A DNA stretch of 64,000 bases from CAWCDJ01 sp963778675 (GCA_963778675.1 CAVZVI010000007.1:124001-188000); one strand, 5' to 3'; positions 17,832 to 27,535 are shown, numbered from the stretch's first letter. Numbers and translations are program-made. The notes: a model not told the origin generated them from the letters alone.

Positions 17832-19202
17832 CTACAATCCGTACCGCTGCAGGCGGCGATAGAGCGCACTGCGGCTGAGGCCCAGCGCGTTGGCCGCGTG
17901 GCTCACATTCCCGCTGAAGCGCGCGAGCGCCTTCTTGATCAGAAGGGCTTCGACATCTTCCAGGCTCATCTCCTCCAGCCGCGGGGGACCTTCCCGGCCG
18001 GCCCGCAGACCCAGGTCGCCGGACCGGATCGTATCGCCCTGCGCCATCAGTACCGCTCGCTCCACCGCATGGTCGAGTTCGCGGACGTTGCCCGGCCAGG
18101 AGTGCGCCAGCAGCGCCTTGATGGCGCCCTCGTCGAATCCGGTGAGCGCCTTCCGGTAGTGTTCCGCGTGCTGGCGCAGAAAGTGCGCCGAGAGAATCGG
18201 AATATCCTCCCGGCGGTCGCGCAGCGGAGGCAGCCTGATCTCGATGGTGTTCAGGCGGAACAGCAGGTCCTGGCGGAAGCGGCCTTCGTTCACCGCCGCG
18301 TGCAGGTCGGCATTGGTCGCGGAAAACACCCGCACGTCCACACGCCGTGTCTTGGAAGAGCCTACGCGCTCGAACTCGCCCGCTTCGATGGTACGCAGCA
18401 GCTTGGCCTGCAATCCTTGCGAGATATTGGCGATCTCATCCAGGAACAGCGTGCCGCCGTCGGCCATTTCGAATCGCCCGACGCGGTCGCTCTTGGCGTC
18501 GGTGAAGGCGCCTTTCACGTGGCCGAAGAGCTCGCTTTCGAAAACACCTTCCGCCAGCCCGCCGGTGTTGACCGTTACCAGGGGCCTCGTCGAGCGCAGC
18601 GAAACCGAGTGCAGCGTCTGCGCCACCAGCCCCTTCCCCGTGCCGTTCTCGCCGGTGATGAGCACGTTGGCGTCCGACGGACCGACTCGCGAGACCACGT
18701 CCAGCACCGGCCGCATGGCCGCCGATTCGGCGATCAATTGCGGAAAACGCTCTGCGCGCAGCGCCCGGTTCTCGGCCTCCAGCCGCTGCCCGGTGCGCAG
18801 CGCCCGCCCCAATTCGATCTGCGTCTTGAGAATCGCCGAGAGCCTCGCGTTATCCCAAGGCTTCTGAATGAAGTCGCGCGCCCCGCGGCGCATCGCTTCG
18901 ACCGCCAGTTCCACCGATCCCCAGGCCGTCATCACGATTACCGGCAGCGTGGAATCGAGGGTCTGGATGCGGTTCAGCAGCTCCAGCCCTTCCTGTCCGG
19001 AGGTGGTATCGCGGGTGTAGTTCAGGTCCATCAGAACCGCGTCGAAATCGCGCGATTCGACGGCGTCGATCGCTGCGGGCGGCGAGGTCACTGCCTCCGC
19101 CTGGTACCCTTCGCCTTTCACCAGGAAGCGCAACGCTTCCAGCACATCTGGCTGATCGTCGGCGATCAGGATGCACGGTGTCCGTGACTCGGATGATTTC
19201 AT
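17832..19202 (-). CDS. Sigma-54-dependent response regulator, NtrC family
   Basis: 456 residues: receiver domain (acidic D15/D16, phospho-acceptor D59, K114), AAA+ activator domain with Walker A GENGTGKG and Walker B GTLFLDE, and a Fis-type helix-turn-helix at the C-terminus (NVSHAANALGLSRSALYRR). It binds enhancer DNA and drives open-complex formation by sigma-54 RNA polymerase. The L1 loop reads GAFTDA instead of the consensus GAFTGA; the G-to-D change is found in some family members but sits at the sigma-54 contact. Ribosome site AGGGA lies five bases before the ATG. A possible sigma-54 promoter upstream suggests autoregulation. Target genes are not evident. Confidence 0.92.
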   Translation of the reverse strand: MKSSESRTPCILIADDQPDVLEALRFLVKGEGYQAEAVTSPPAAIDAVESRDFDAVLMDLNYTRDTTSGQEGLELLNRIQTLDSTLPVIVMTAWGSVELAVEAMRRGARDFIQKPWDNARLSAILKTQIELGRALRTGQRLEAENRALRAERFPQLIAESAAMRPVLDVVSRVGPSDANVLITGENGTGKGLVAQTLHSVSLRSTRPLVTVNTGGLAEGVFESELFGHVKGAFTDAKSDRVGRFEMADGGTLFLDEIANISQGLQAKLLRTIEAGEFERVGSSKTRRVDVRVFSATNADLHAAVNEGRFRQDLLFRLNTIEIRLPPLRDRREDIPILSAHFLRQHAEHYRKALTGFDEGAIKALLAHSWPGNVRELDHAVERAVLMAQGDTIRSGDLGLRAGREGPPRLEEMSLEDVEALLIKKALARFSGNVSHAANALGLSRSALYRRLQRYGL

Positions 19203-19236
19203 TACGTCCCTATTTGGGCTTAACCGGAAAAGCAGC

Positions 19237-19251
19237 GCACGTACGTTGCCA
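19237..19251 (-). promoter_or_regulatory. Candidate sigma-54 (-24/-12) promoter
   Basis: On the minus strand TGGCAACGTACGTGC has GG and GC exactly 10 bases apart, as in the -24/-12 consensus TGGCAC-N5-TTGC, with partial match between. It predicts a transcript start near 19225 and a 23-base leader to the NtrC-type regulator. The core overlaps ACGTACGT, a self-complementary octamer. Confidence 0.35.
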
Positions 19252-19353
19252 TACAGAACCGATTATAAATGAACGAGTTTCAGCCTGTTGACCCGGCTCT
19301 TCGAGTGTCCGCTTTTGGGACGCAGCGGACAGGGGGAAGGAGGCTCCGCGGTT

Positions 19354-19734
19354 CTACACCTTCTGCGCTCCGGTTACCTTCGCAAGATTCCGGTCGAACG
19401 TACCCAATGGCAAATTACCGGCTTCACGGGCCAGTTCCAGCATCAGGCAGTCGGAGAACCCGAGGGAAGGCCGCGACCGGAAAAGGTTCAGCGCGGCGGC
19501 AATGGCTGGTGCGTGCTGAAGGACCAGATTTTCATGATCCAGGAGCATCTCGATCGCAGCCGCCACCTCGTGTGTCTTGCGATGGTACACACCTTCGAGA
19601 ACCCAAGCCGTTTCCGCGAGCGCGAGAACCGGCACCCAAGCCCCCTTTTCGATGAACCTGTCGGCGCTTCCGGCCTGTCGGACATCAGCGCGCGTGATGA
19701 GTCTGATCAGAACGTTTGTGTCAACGGCGCGCAT
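19354..19734 (-). CDS. PIN-domain ribonuclease toxin, VapC-like
   Basis: 126 residues. The PIN acidic residues are all present: D5 (VDTNVLI), E41 (LAETAW), D95 (FSDCLML) and D114 (GTFDRN), so the nuclease is probably active. VapC-type PIN toxins cut tRNA or rRNA when their antitoxin is degraded. The start overlaps the antitoxin gene by 14 bases, the usual arrangement for a translationally coupled toxin. It lies downstream of the metal-efflux operon but has its own operator, so it is a separate transcription unit. Confidence 0.85.
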   Translation of the reverse strand: MRAVDTNVLIRLITRADVRQAGSADRFIEKGAWVPVLALAETAWVLEGVYHRKTHEVAAAIEMLLDHENLVLQHAPAIAAALNLFRSRPSLGFSDCLMLELAREAGNLPLGTFDRNLAKVTGAQKV

Positions 19735-19984
19735 GACGTTTCCTCATGCGCCGCCGGATCCCCTGCTTGATCTCGCTTGCAGTTCGTGATTTCGGCGCGC
19801 CTTCGGGGAACACGGCCCGGTGGATGTCTTCCGAGGTGTAGCGGCCGGAGCGCCGCACCACGATCTTCTCGCCATCTTCGTCCCATTCCAGGACCGACCC
19901 CGGGCCGAGGCCCAGCTTTCGGCGAACGTCCGCCGGCACGGAAATTTGTCCCTGCGCAGTGACCTTCGAGTACGCGATCGCCAT
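19721..19984 (-). CDS. AbrB/MazE-type antitoxin
   Basis: 87 residues. The N-terminal 45 residues form a swapped-hairpin AbrB DNA-binding domain (VTAQGQISVPADVRRKLGL, then GSVLEW). The C-terminal half is charged and probably disordered until it binds and inhibits the PIN toxin encoded just downstream. Such antitoxins repress their own operon; a 16-bp inverted repeat sits 7 bases before the start codon. The pairing of an AbrB-type antitoxin with a VapC-type toxin is common in VapBC modules. Confidence 0.87.
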   Translation of the reverse strand: MAIAYSKVTAQGQISVPADVRRKLGLGPGSVLEWDEDGEKIVVRRSGRYTSEDIHRAVFPEGAPKSRTASEIKQGIRRRMRKRHARR

Positions 19985-19991
19985 GCCTTTA

Positions 19992-20007
19992 CATTACCGT
20001 GGTAATG
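19992..20007. promoter_or_regulatory. Palindromic operator of the toxin-antitoxin operon
   Basis: CATTACC-GT-GGTAATG: two perfect 7-base arms, 7 bases upstream of the antitoxin ATG at 19984. AbrB-fold antitoxins bind short symmetric sites like this, so it is most likely the autoregulatory operator. It also lies 16 bases past the end of the efflux gene. Confidence 0.6.
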
Positions 20008-20022
20008 GGGCCGTTTCGGATT

Positions 20023-21279
20023 CTACTGAATCACTTCCCGGCCCACCGCCAGGTTCAACTGGCTGGCCGCCGCCATGTAGGACCCCACCAGGTTCAGGTA
20101 GGTGACCTGGATGCTCCGGTAGTCGTTCTGCGCGGTCAGAAAGTCCAATAGCGACGAAGCTCCCCGCTGGTACGCAAACGAAACCGTGTCCCGCACCCTG
20201 CCGGCCAGATCCAGATACTTCGTTTTGTAGGAGCGCAACAGGACCAGGCTGCTGTTCAATGTCGCGAACGCCGAATCGACGTCGTTGAATATCTGAGTCT
20301 CGGTGGCCTCCCGCAGCCGCTCGCTGCGGCGGATATCGAGCAGCGTGCGCTCCTTTTCGCCCTGGTTCCGGTCGAAAATGCGCAGCGGAATGTTCACGCT
20401 GAACCCGACGTAGGCGACCAGCGGCGGATTCCGAGCCAGGTCCACGCCAAACGTCGGATCGGTGGATCCGTTCGCGATCGCCAGCCTGTGGTCGGTCTGC
20501 GCCTTGCCGACCGCCTGCACCGCGGCCAGCAGGTCCGGCCTCGAGGCCAGCGCGATCCGGTGCAATTCGTCCAGCCCGATGGCCGGCTCCGAATAATCGA
20601 AGTTGCCAGTCACGTCGAACTGCTCCACCGGAGTCCGGTCGTTCATCAGCGCCAGCAGTTGGATCTTGGCCGTCCGCAGGTTCACTTTCGCCGTCTCGAC
20701 ATCGGTCTCGAACTGCACGCGCTGCAGCTCCATCCGGTCGAGGTCCACCTGCGCGATGTCGCCGCTCTGGACGCGCCCGCGGTTCACTGCCAGCAGGCGG
20801 TCGTAGTATGCCAGGTTCTCGTTTGCCACCGCCAGCACCGCCTTGCCCTCCAGCGTCTGCACGAAGGCGTTGCGCAGGTTGAATAACAGGTTTCGCTGCA
20901 GGTCGGTCTGCTGCGACACCGCGATATCGGTTCCCTCCTTCGCGCTCTCGAGGCGCAGTTCCCGCTTGTGCTGCCGCTCGTGCAGGTAGCTCGACCCGAT
21001 CAGCGGCAGCGCGGCGCCCAGCGGCCGGTACGGATTTCCCTGGAATGGCGCGACCTGGTCGACGAGCAAAGTGAAGTCCGGATTCGGCCTCAGGTAGGCC
21101 GTTGTCTGGTCCGCCTTCGACTCGTCGATGCCGAGTTGCCCGGCCTGAAGCTGCCGGTTCGCGGCTTCGAACCGGTCACGCAGTTCCTGCCATGTATATG
21201 CCCTTTGTGCGAACGCTCCGCTGGCCAGACAGCCCGCCGCCAGTAGCGTCGCGCTCGCGCGCGAAACCAAGTAGCGCAT
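20023..21279 (-). CDS. czcC: Outer-membrane efflux protein, TolC/CzcC family
   Basis: 418 residues with signal peptide (LLAAGCLASGAFAQ). Two internally related halves of long helices with heptad spacing are typical of the TolC barrel-tunnel fold, and the length fits CzcC/CusC proteins. It should form the outer-membrane exit duct of a tripartite metal pump. On the minus strand it follows the inner-membrane pump gene by 48 bases in an operon ordered small exported protein, adaptor, pump, duct. The metal preference is taken from the pump's motif, not from this protein. No lipobox is evident. Confidence 0.85.
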   Translation of the reverse strand: MRYLVSRASATLLAAGCLASGAFAQRAYTWQELRDRFEAANRQLQAGQLGIDESKADQTTAYLRPNPDFTLLVDQVAPFQGNPYRPLGAALPLIGSSYLHERQHKRELRLESAKEGTDIAVSQQTDLQRNLLFNLRNAFVQTLEGKAVLAVANENLAYYDRLLAVNRGRVQSGDIAQVDLDRMELQRVQFETDVETAKVNLRTAKIQLLALMNDRTPVEQFDVTGNFDYSEPAIGLDELHRIALASRPDLLAAVQAVGKAQTDHRLAIANGSTDPTFGVDLARNPPLVAYVGFSVNIPLRIFDRNQGEKERTLLDIRRSERLREATETQIFNDVDSAFATLNSSLVLLRSYKTKYLDLAGRVRDTVSFAYQRGASSLLDFLTAQNDYRSIQVTYLNLVGSYMAAASQLNLAVGREVIQ

Positions 21280-21327
21280 TCGTATCTCCTGTATCCTGCC
21301 GAAAAATATGTGCCTGCCGGCGCGTCA

Positions 21328-24300
21328 CTATACCTGCAGGGTGTCGCCATCCTTCGCCACCAGGGCGTACAGCACCGGCGCCAGGAAGATGGAGAGCAAC
21401 AGCCTTGAAACCAGTCCGCCCACGATCACGATCGCGAAAGGCTTTTGCGAGTCGCTGCCGATTCCCGTGGACATGGCCGCCGGCAACAGTCCGAAGCAGG
21501 CCACCAGCGCCGTCATCATGATCGGGCGCAGCCGCAGCAGCGACGCCTCGAGCGTAGCCTCCATGACGGGCCTTCCTTCCAACCGCAGCTTGTTGATGAA
21601 GGAATACAGAATGACGCTGGTCTGCACCGCCACGCCCATCAGGGCCACAAACCCCAGCATCGATGACACGCTGAAGTTCGTCCCCGTCATCCGCAGCGCC
21701 AGCAGGCCGCCCACCGGCTCGGTCACGAGCACGCTGAAAAAGATAATCAGCGGGAATTTCAAATTTCCGTAAAGCGCGAACAGGATCACCAGGATCAGCA
21801 GCACCGTCAGCGGCAGAATCACCTTCATCTGCTCCCGCGAGGCCAGGTAATCCTTGTACTCGCCGCCCCAGTCGAAGTGGTAGCCGATCGGCAGCTTGAC
21901 GGCCGATTCCACTTTCTGCCGCGCTTCTCCCACCGCCCCCGCCAGGTCCCGGCCCTCTACGCTGAACTGCACCCCGAGATAGCGGGAGTTCGATTCGCGG
22001 TAGATGAACGACGCGCCGCTCTCCACGTGAATGTCGGCGAACTGGCCGAGCGGCAGGTGCTGGCCGTCCGGCGTCGTGATCAGCAGACTCTTGATCGCGT
22101 TCTCGTCGCTCCGGTACTGCGGCTGCATGCGCACCACCAGGTCGAACTGGCGCTCGCCCTGGATCACCTGGGTGGCCGCCGTCCCGCCCATCGCAGTCTC
22201 GACCAGTGTATTCACGTCGTCGACGTTCAGCCCGTACCGCGCCAGCTTTTCCCGGTCCGGCGTGATCGTCAGGCTGGGCTGCCCCAACTCCCGCACCACC
22301 GTGATCTCGGTGATGCCCGGAATCTTCTGCAGGATGCTCTTCACCTGTGCGGCCTTCTCGTCCAGAACCTTCAGGTCCCCGCCGAAGATCTTCACCGCCA
22401 GCGCACTCTTCAGGCCGGTCTCCGCTTCATCTACGGCGTCCTCGGCGGGCTGCGTGTAGTTGAAGATGATCCCCGGGAATGCGGCGAGCTTCTTCTGAAC
22501 TGCTTCGATCAGTTGCGGCTTGGTGTGGATCGATCCCTGCCACGCGCTGTCGCCGTAGGGCTTCAGGCCGACGTAGAATTCGTCGTTGTAAAAGCCGGTG
22601 GGATCCGTCCCGTCGTCCGGCCGCCCCAGTTCGTTGGCCACGGTCGTGACTTGCGGAAAGCCCAGCAGGATGTCGCGGATCTGGGGAGCCAGCTTGGCGG
22701 CCTCCTCGAAGGAAATCGTATAGGGCGTCGTGGCCCGCACCCACAGCGCGCCTTCATCCAGGTGGGGCATGAACTCTCCGCCGATCCCCGGGATCAGCAG
22801 CAGCGAGCTGCCGAACACCAGCAGTACCGTGAACACCGTAGCCAGCCGGTGGCGCAGACACCAGCCCAGAACCGTGCCGTAGGTGTCGCGCACTTTTTCA
22901 TATAGCCGCACCCTCGGCTCGTGCAGACGCTTCCGCAGCAAGTAGGAGCACAAGACCGGCAGCAGCGTCAGGCTGCAGAGCAACGAGCCCAGCAGCGCGA
23001 ACGACATCGTGTCCGCCATCGGCTGGAAGAGCCTTCCGGAGGGCCCGGTCAACACGTAAATCGGCAGGTATCCCGCGATGATCACCGCGATCGCGTAGAA
23101 GATCGGCCGCTCCACGTCGCGCGCCGCCGCGCGAATCACATCCATCAGGTTGTGGCCTTCTTCGCGCGCCGCCAGTTCGCGGAAGATGTTCTCCACCATC
23201 ACCACCGCGCCGTCCACGATGATGCCGAAATCGATGGCGCCGATCGAGAGCAGGTTTGCCGGAATGTGCCGCCAGGTCCAGGCAGATGAACGAAAACAGC
23301 AGTGCGAAGGGTATCGTGACCGCCACGATCAGCGCCGTGCGCACGCTGAACAGGAACAGGCCCAGGATCACCAGCACCAGCAGCATCCCGCGCAACAGGT
23401 TGGCCTCCACCGTCCTGGTGGTCTCCTGGATCAAACCCTGCCGGTCGTAGAAAGGCTTGATCTTGACGTCCGGAGGCAGCACGTGCTCATTGAGGTCTTT
23501 GGTCATCGCCTCCACGCGCTTCAGGATCACCTGGGCCTGCTCGCCCACCCGCATCAGGATGACGCCTTCCACCGCGTCCGGCTGGTGCATGAATCCGAAC
23601 TCTCCCAGCCGCGGCGCGTGGCCGATGGTGACTTGCGCGAGATCGTGGACGTAGACTGGAATACCGCCCTTCGACGACACCACGATATTGCCGATGTCCT
23701 GGGTGTTGCGCACCAGCCCGAGTCCGCGAATGTAATAGAACTGGCCGCCCTGCGAGTAAAACCCTCCGCCCGCATTGGCGTTATTGCTGCTCAATTGCTG
23801 CGAGATCTGCGGGACGCTCACCCCGTAGGAGAACAGCTTGTTCGGGTCGAGCAGCACCTGGTACTGCATCGTCGTGCCGCCCAATCCCGATTCATCGGCG
23901 ACACCCTGGATCGAGCGGTAATGCCGGTTCAGCACCCAGTCGTCGATGGTTTTCAATTCCTGCGGCGAGCGGTCGGGGCTCTCGAGGACATAGCGGTAGA
24001 TCAGCCCGCTCGGGCTGAACAGAGGCGACATGCTGGGCGTCAGCCCGGGAGGCAGGGTCGCGTTGCCCACTCGCTCGAAGGCCTGCTCCCGCACGAAATA
24101 GGGGTCTGCGTTGTAGTCGAAGTTCATCTGCACGGAGGAGAGGCCGTAGAGTGAAATCGAGCGCAGCGCCTCCAGCCGCGGGATGCCGTTCATCTCGATC
24201 TCGATCGGGATGGTGACCAGCCGCTCCACTTCTTCGGCCGCATGCCCCGGCCATTGCGTGACAATCTCCACGTGCGGCGGCGCCAGGTCCGGGTAGGCGT

Positions 24301-24409
24301 CGATCGGCAGTTTCTGAAACGAGAACGCTCCCCAGATCATCAGCATCAGCGATGCCATCACGATCAGGAAGCGCTGGGAAAGGGCAAAGGTAACGATGCG
24401 CGAGATCAT
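21328..24409 (-). CDS. czcA: Heavy-metal RND efflux pump, CzcA-like, with one apparent +1 frameshift
   Basis: Inner-membrane, proton-driven RND transporter exporting metal ions. The reading frame breaks at CC 23272-23273 (coding strand CTGGCGGCAC); dropping one base gives a continuous 1026-residue protein, the family length, with the join LDLRHIPANLLSIGAIDFG. The fourth membrane helix then reads DFGIIVDGAVVMVEN, the CzcA-type motif linked to divalent ions (Co, Zn, Cd, Ni); monovalent Cu/Ag pumps differ there. The N-terminal part (from ATG at 24409) has the first helix and the first porter half, the rest the remaining helices. Starts 10 bases after the adaptor stop. I think the break is a sequence error, since both halves are otherwise intact. 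Confidence 0.88.
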
Positions 24410-24419
24410 CTGGATGGGC

Positions 24420-25622
24420 CTATTGAGCGGACAATGCGAACTGCACGAATAGACTGCCTTCGGAAACTACCCGCTCGCCCGGCTGGAGCCCCCCGCGAAT
24501 CTCCACCTGGTCCTCCTGCTGTTCACCCACCTGGACCAGGCGCTTGGCGTATTTGCCCGGCGCGGTCTCCACGTAGACCATCGGCTCGTTCTGCTCGTCG
24601 TGCAGCACCGCGGAGACCGGAACCACCAGAAGGTTCGCCCGCTCTCCCGTCCGGATCGCCGCATCGACGAACATGTCCTTCTTCAGAAGTCCGTCCGGGT
24701 TGTGCGTCACGATGCGCACCGGCGTGGTGCTGGTCGCGGGATCGACCGACGCGCCGACGTATCCCACTTCGCCGCGGAAGCTGTGCGCAAATGCCGGATT
24801 GGTTTCCTCCACCGTGTCGCCGCCGTGCACCAGTGGCAGGTCGCGGTCGAAGATGTGGCCCTGTACCCAAACCGTGGACACATCGCTGATCACGAAGCAC
24901 GCCGTGGCGCCGGCCTGAATGAGTTGTCCCGGCGACACCAGCTTCTGCACCACGACGCCCCCGATCGGGGCTCGCACCGCCAGTTCGGGGCTGATGGCGA
25001 TGCCCTGCTGGTCCGCGTGCTCGATCTCATCCTGGGTGATACCGAAGATCCGGAGCGACTGAAGACTGTTCTCGACGTCGGTGTTGGCGTCGTTGTAATC
25101 CGCCTCACTGCTCTCCAGGTCCTTACCGGCGAGGGCTCCGCGGCTCAGCAGTTCCTTGTTGCGATCCAGAATCCGCTTCGCCAGCGCCTCACGGTTGCGC
25201 GCCTTGCGGTATGTCGAGATCGCGTTGGCCACGTCCGGGCTCGCCACGAAGAGCAGCGGATCGCCTTCCTTCACCTTCGATCCCAGGTCCACCAGGATCC
25301 GCGAAATGGGCCCGTTCACCTGCGTGATCGCCTGCGTGGTATGGTCTGCGTCCCAGTCCACCGTGCCGGTAGTGTGGACCGTGGTGAACCACCTCGCCCG
25401 CGTCGCCGGGACCACCTGAAGGTGCGACTGCTGCTCCGTGGATACCGTGAACAGATTGGCCTGGCCAGCCGCCGCAGCCTCGTTTGCCGCGGCCTTGGGC
25501 GACGCTCCCTCTACCTTCTTAAGTCGCTCGCACGCCGGCTGCGACAACGCCAGTAACACCGTAGCAAGAGCTGAGATTACCAGGATGGACCTGGATTGCA
25601 CACACCAGATACGACTCGCCAT
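24420..25622 (-). CDS. czcB: Periplasmic adaptor (membrane-fusion protein), CzcB family
   Basis: 400 residues. N-terminal signal/anchor (residues about 10-30), beta-barrel, lipoyl halves flanking a helical hairpin (about 100-200; the motif VDLGSKVKEGDPLLFVASPD marks the first lipoyl half and IGGVVVQKLVSPGQLI the second), then beta-barrel and membrane-proximal domains. It bridges the inner-membrane pump and outer-membrane duct. It has no His-rich N-terminal extension, so metal capture may rest with the small exported protein encoded 50 bases upstream. Second gene of the efflux operon. Confidence 0.88.
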   Translation of the reverse strand: MASRIWCVQSRSILVISALATVLLALSQPACERLKKVEGASPKAAANEAAAAGQANLFTVSTEQQSHLQVVPATRARWFTTVHTTGTVDWDADHTTQAITQVNGPISRILVDLGSKVKEGDPLLFVASPDVANAISTYRKARNREALAKRILDRNKELLSRGALAGKDLESSEADYNDANTDVENSLQSLRIFGITQDEIEHADQQGIAISPELAVRAPIGGVVVQKLVSPGQLIQAGATACFVISDVSTVWVQGHIFDRDLPLVHGGDTVEETNPAFAHSFRGEVGYVGASVDPATSTTPVRIVTHNPDGLLKKDMFVDAAIRTGERANLLVVPVSAVLHDEQNEPMVYVETAPGKYAKRLVQVGEQQEDQVEIRGGLQPGERVVSEGSLFVQFALSAQ

Positions 25623-25672
25623 CGAAACAACCCTCCCCTCGTCACCCAGCGCACAAGGCGCCGGGTCTGGAA

Positions 25673-25981
25673 CTAACCTGCGGAAACCGGGAGGGCCGGC
25701 GGAGGCGCGCGCGACGAGCGGGAGATCAGGAAAGCGTCACGGAAAAGTACAAAGTCCGGATCCCAGGTCAGCCACTGCACACGCGCGGAAGGTGCGGCGG
25801 AGACACCGGAATCAGGCTGCAGAAACGGCAGGACTCCGACATGGCACAGCAGGCAGCAGTGGTCGTTCGCAAAGTGCGGTGTGTGGGAATCGGCCAGCGC
25901 GGCAAACTGGGCATAAGCCGTCGCGCAGAGTAGGAGCACAATCAAGGCGGCTCTACCGCGTGCGCTCCTGCTGAGTGCCAT
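25673..25981 (-). CDS. Small exported Cys/His-rich protein at head of metal-efflux operon
   Basis: 102 residues. Residues 1-24 are a signal peptide (ALIVLLLCATAYAQ). The mature N-terminus contains HTPHFANDHCCLLCHVG, with three His and three Cys before the last His, resembling the DUF2946-like Cys-rich motif (CLLC). The C-terminal half has no motif that I recognise. Its place 50 bases upstream of the adaptor gene, with no gap for another promoter, suggests a periplasmic metal-binding or sensing role for the pump. The family name is tentative; the small size and the Cys/His cluster are direct observations. Confidence 0.65.
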   Translation of the reverse strand: MALSRSARGRAALIVLLLCATAYAQFAALADSHTPHFANDHCCLLCHVGVLPFLQPDSGVSAAPSARVQWLTWDPDFVLFRDAFLISRSSRAPPPALPVSAG

Positions 25982-26017
25982 TTGTATTCAGCGTAACATA
26001 GTCGGTGCGGAGACCAT

Positions 26018-27535
26018 ATGAATACCGATCCGATCACGCGCCGCTCCTTCCTCGAGAGCGGCGGAGCCGCCATGGCCTTGCAGGCAGCGGTTCCGGCCCG
26101 GGCTGCCGATTCGCGGAAACCCAACTTCATCCTCTACATGCCCGAGACCATGCGCGCCGAGAGCCTCGCGTGCTATGGCCACCCCGTCGTCCGGACTCCC
26201 AACTTCGACCGCTTCGCCGGCGAGGGCGTCCGGTTCAGCCAGTGCCATGTCCAGAATACGGTCTGCGGTCCCTCACGGTGCAGCCTGATGACCGGGTGGC
26301 CCGTCCACGTCCGCGGCCACCGCAGCCTCTACTATCCCCTCCAGCCTGACGAGCCCAACCTGTTCCGATATCTGAAGCAGGCCGGCTACGACGTCTTCTG
26401 GTACGGCAAGAACGACCTTTTGGCTCCCGGCAGCTTTCCCGACAGCGTCACCGATTGGGGCACGGCCCCGGGCCGCCCGCCGGGCCGTCTCTATCCACCC
26501 GGCGACCCGCACTTCTACTCCTTCCTCGCGCCTCCCGGCGGCGACCGTACCGACACCGCCGACTGGCGTAACATCCAATCCGCGATCCGCGTGCTGGAAC
26601 GCGGGAATGGCAAGCCGTTTTGCCTCTTTCTGCCGCTGACTTTCGTGCATCCCCCGTTCACCGCCCCCAAGGACTTCTACGGCATGTACGACCCGGCGAA
26701 GCTTCCGTCCCTGCGCCCGCCCGGTCTTCCCCGCAAGCCGAACTACCAGGAAGCGCTCCGCGGCGTCATGCGCCTCGACCGCTTGAACGACGCCGACTTC
26801 CGCAAGATCCAGGCCGTCTACCTCGGCATGATCAGCTACAGCGACTGGATGTTCGGCGAGCTGCTGGCGGCCGTGGAACGGACCGGACACGCGCAAGACA
26901 CCGCCGTCTTTCTCTTCTCGGACCACGGCGAATGGGGCGGCGACTACGGGCTCGTCGAGAAGTGGCCGAGCGCCATGGATGGCGTGCTCGAACACGTTCC
27001 CCTCATGGCCCGCTACGAAGGCCTCGCCCGCGGCCACGTGTCGGACGAAATCGTGGAGCTATACGACGTGATGGCGACCGTGCTCGAACTCGCCGGTATC
27101 GAGGCCCGCCATACGCACTTCGCGCGCAGCCTCATGCCCCAGCTCCACGGACGGCCCGGCGACCCGGCCCGCGCTGCTTTCGCCGAAGGCGGCTATAACG
27201 TCAACGAGCCCCAGGATTTCGAGCCGCTCGACCAGTTTGCCAGCCCCGACAACATCTACTACCCCAAGGTCAGCCTGCAGAACCGTCGCCCCGAGACCAT
27301 CACCCGCGCCACCATGATCCGCACGAGGACCCACAAGCTCGTCTTCCGCCCCGACGGACAAAGCGAGTTGTACGACCTCGCCGGCGATCCGCGCGAGCTT
27401 CACAACGTCTACGGCGACAGCGGCTATTCCGCGATTGCCGGCGAGTTGCGGCAGCAGACTCTCGACTGGTACATCCGGACCGCGGATGTGGCACCCAAGC
27501 AGCGCTTCCCGCGGAACTTTCCGCCCAGGCAGTAG
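26018..27535 (+). CDS. Tat-exported sulfatase
   Basis: 505 residues with a twin-arginine signal (ITRRSFLESGGAAM, residues 6-19). The sulfatase active-site consensus is C83-G-P-S-R87 (family C-x-P-S-R), in which Cys is converted to formylglycine by a maturase; metal ligands include the early N-F-I-L/E region and later SDHGEWGG. It hydrolyses sulfate esters, most likely on polysaccharides or glycans, in the periplasm. A maturase gene is not in the window. It is divergent from the efflux operon with 36 bases between starts, so the two may share control. GGAGA precedes the ATG. The substrate is unknown. Confidence 0.9.
   Translation: MNTDPITRRSFLESGGAAMALQAAVPARAADSRKPNFILYMPETMRAESLACYGHPVVRTPNFDRFAGEGVRFSQCHVQNTVCGPSRCSLMTGWPVHVRGHRSLYYPLQPDEPNLFRYLKQAGYDVFWYGKNDLLAPGSFPDSVTDWGTAPGRPPGRLYPPGDPHFYSFLAPPGGDRTDTADWRNIQSAIRVLERGNGKPFCLFLPLTFVHPPFTAPKDFYGMYDPAKLPSLRPPGLPRKPNYQEALRGVMRLDRLNDADFRKIQAVYLGMISYSDWMFGELLAAVERTGHAQDTAVFLFSDHGEWGGDYGLVEKWPSAMDGVLEHVPLMARYEGLARGHVSDEIVELYDVMATVLELAGIEARHTHFARSLMPQLHGRPGDPARAAFAEGGYNVNEPQDFEPLDQFASPDNIYYPKVSLQNRRPETITRATMIRTRTHKLVFRPDGQSELYDLAGDPRELHNVYGDSGYSAIAGELRQQTLDWYIRTADVAPKQRFPRNFPPRQ

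Noticed and set aside
16554..19187. Very long open frame antisense to the kinase/regulator pair
   Set aside because: GC-rich third positions of the real genes create long antisense frames; the antisense sequence is low-complexity (Arg, His, Gln, Pro) and has no start signal or motif.
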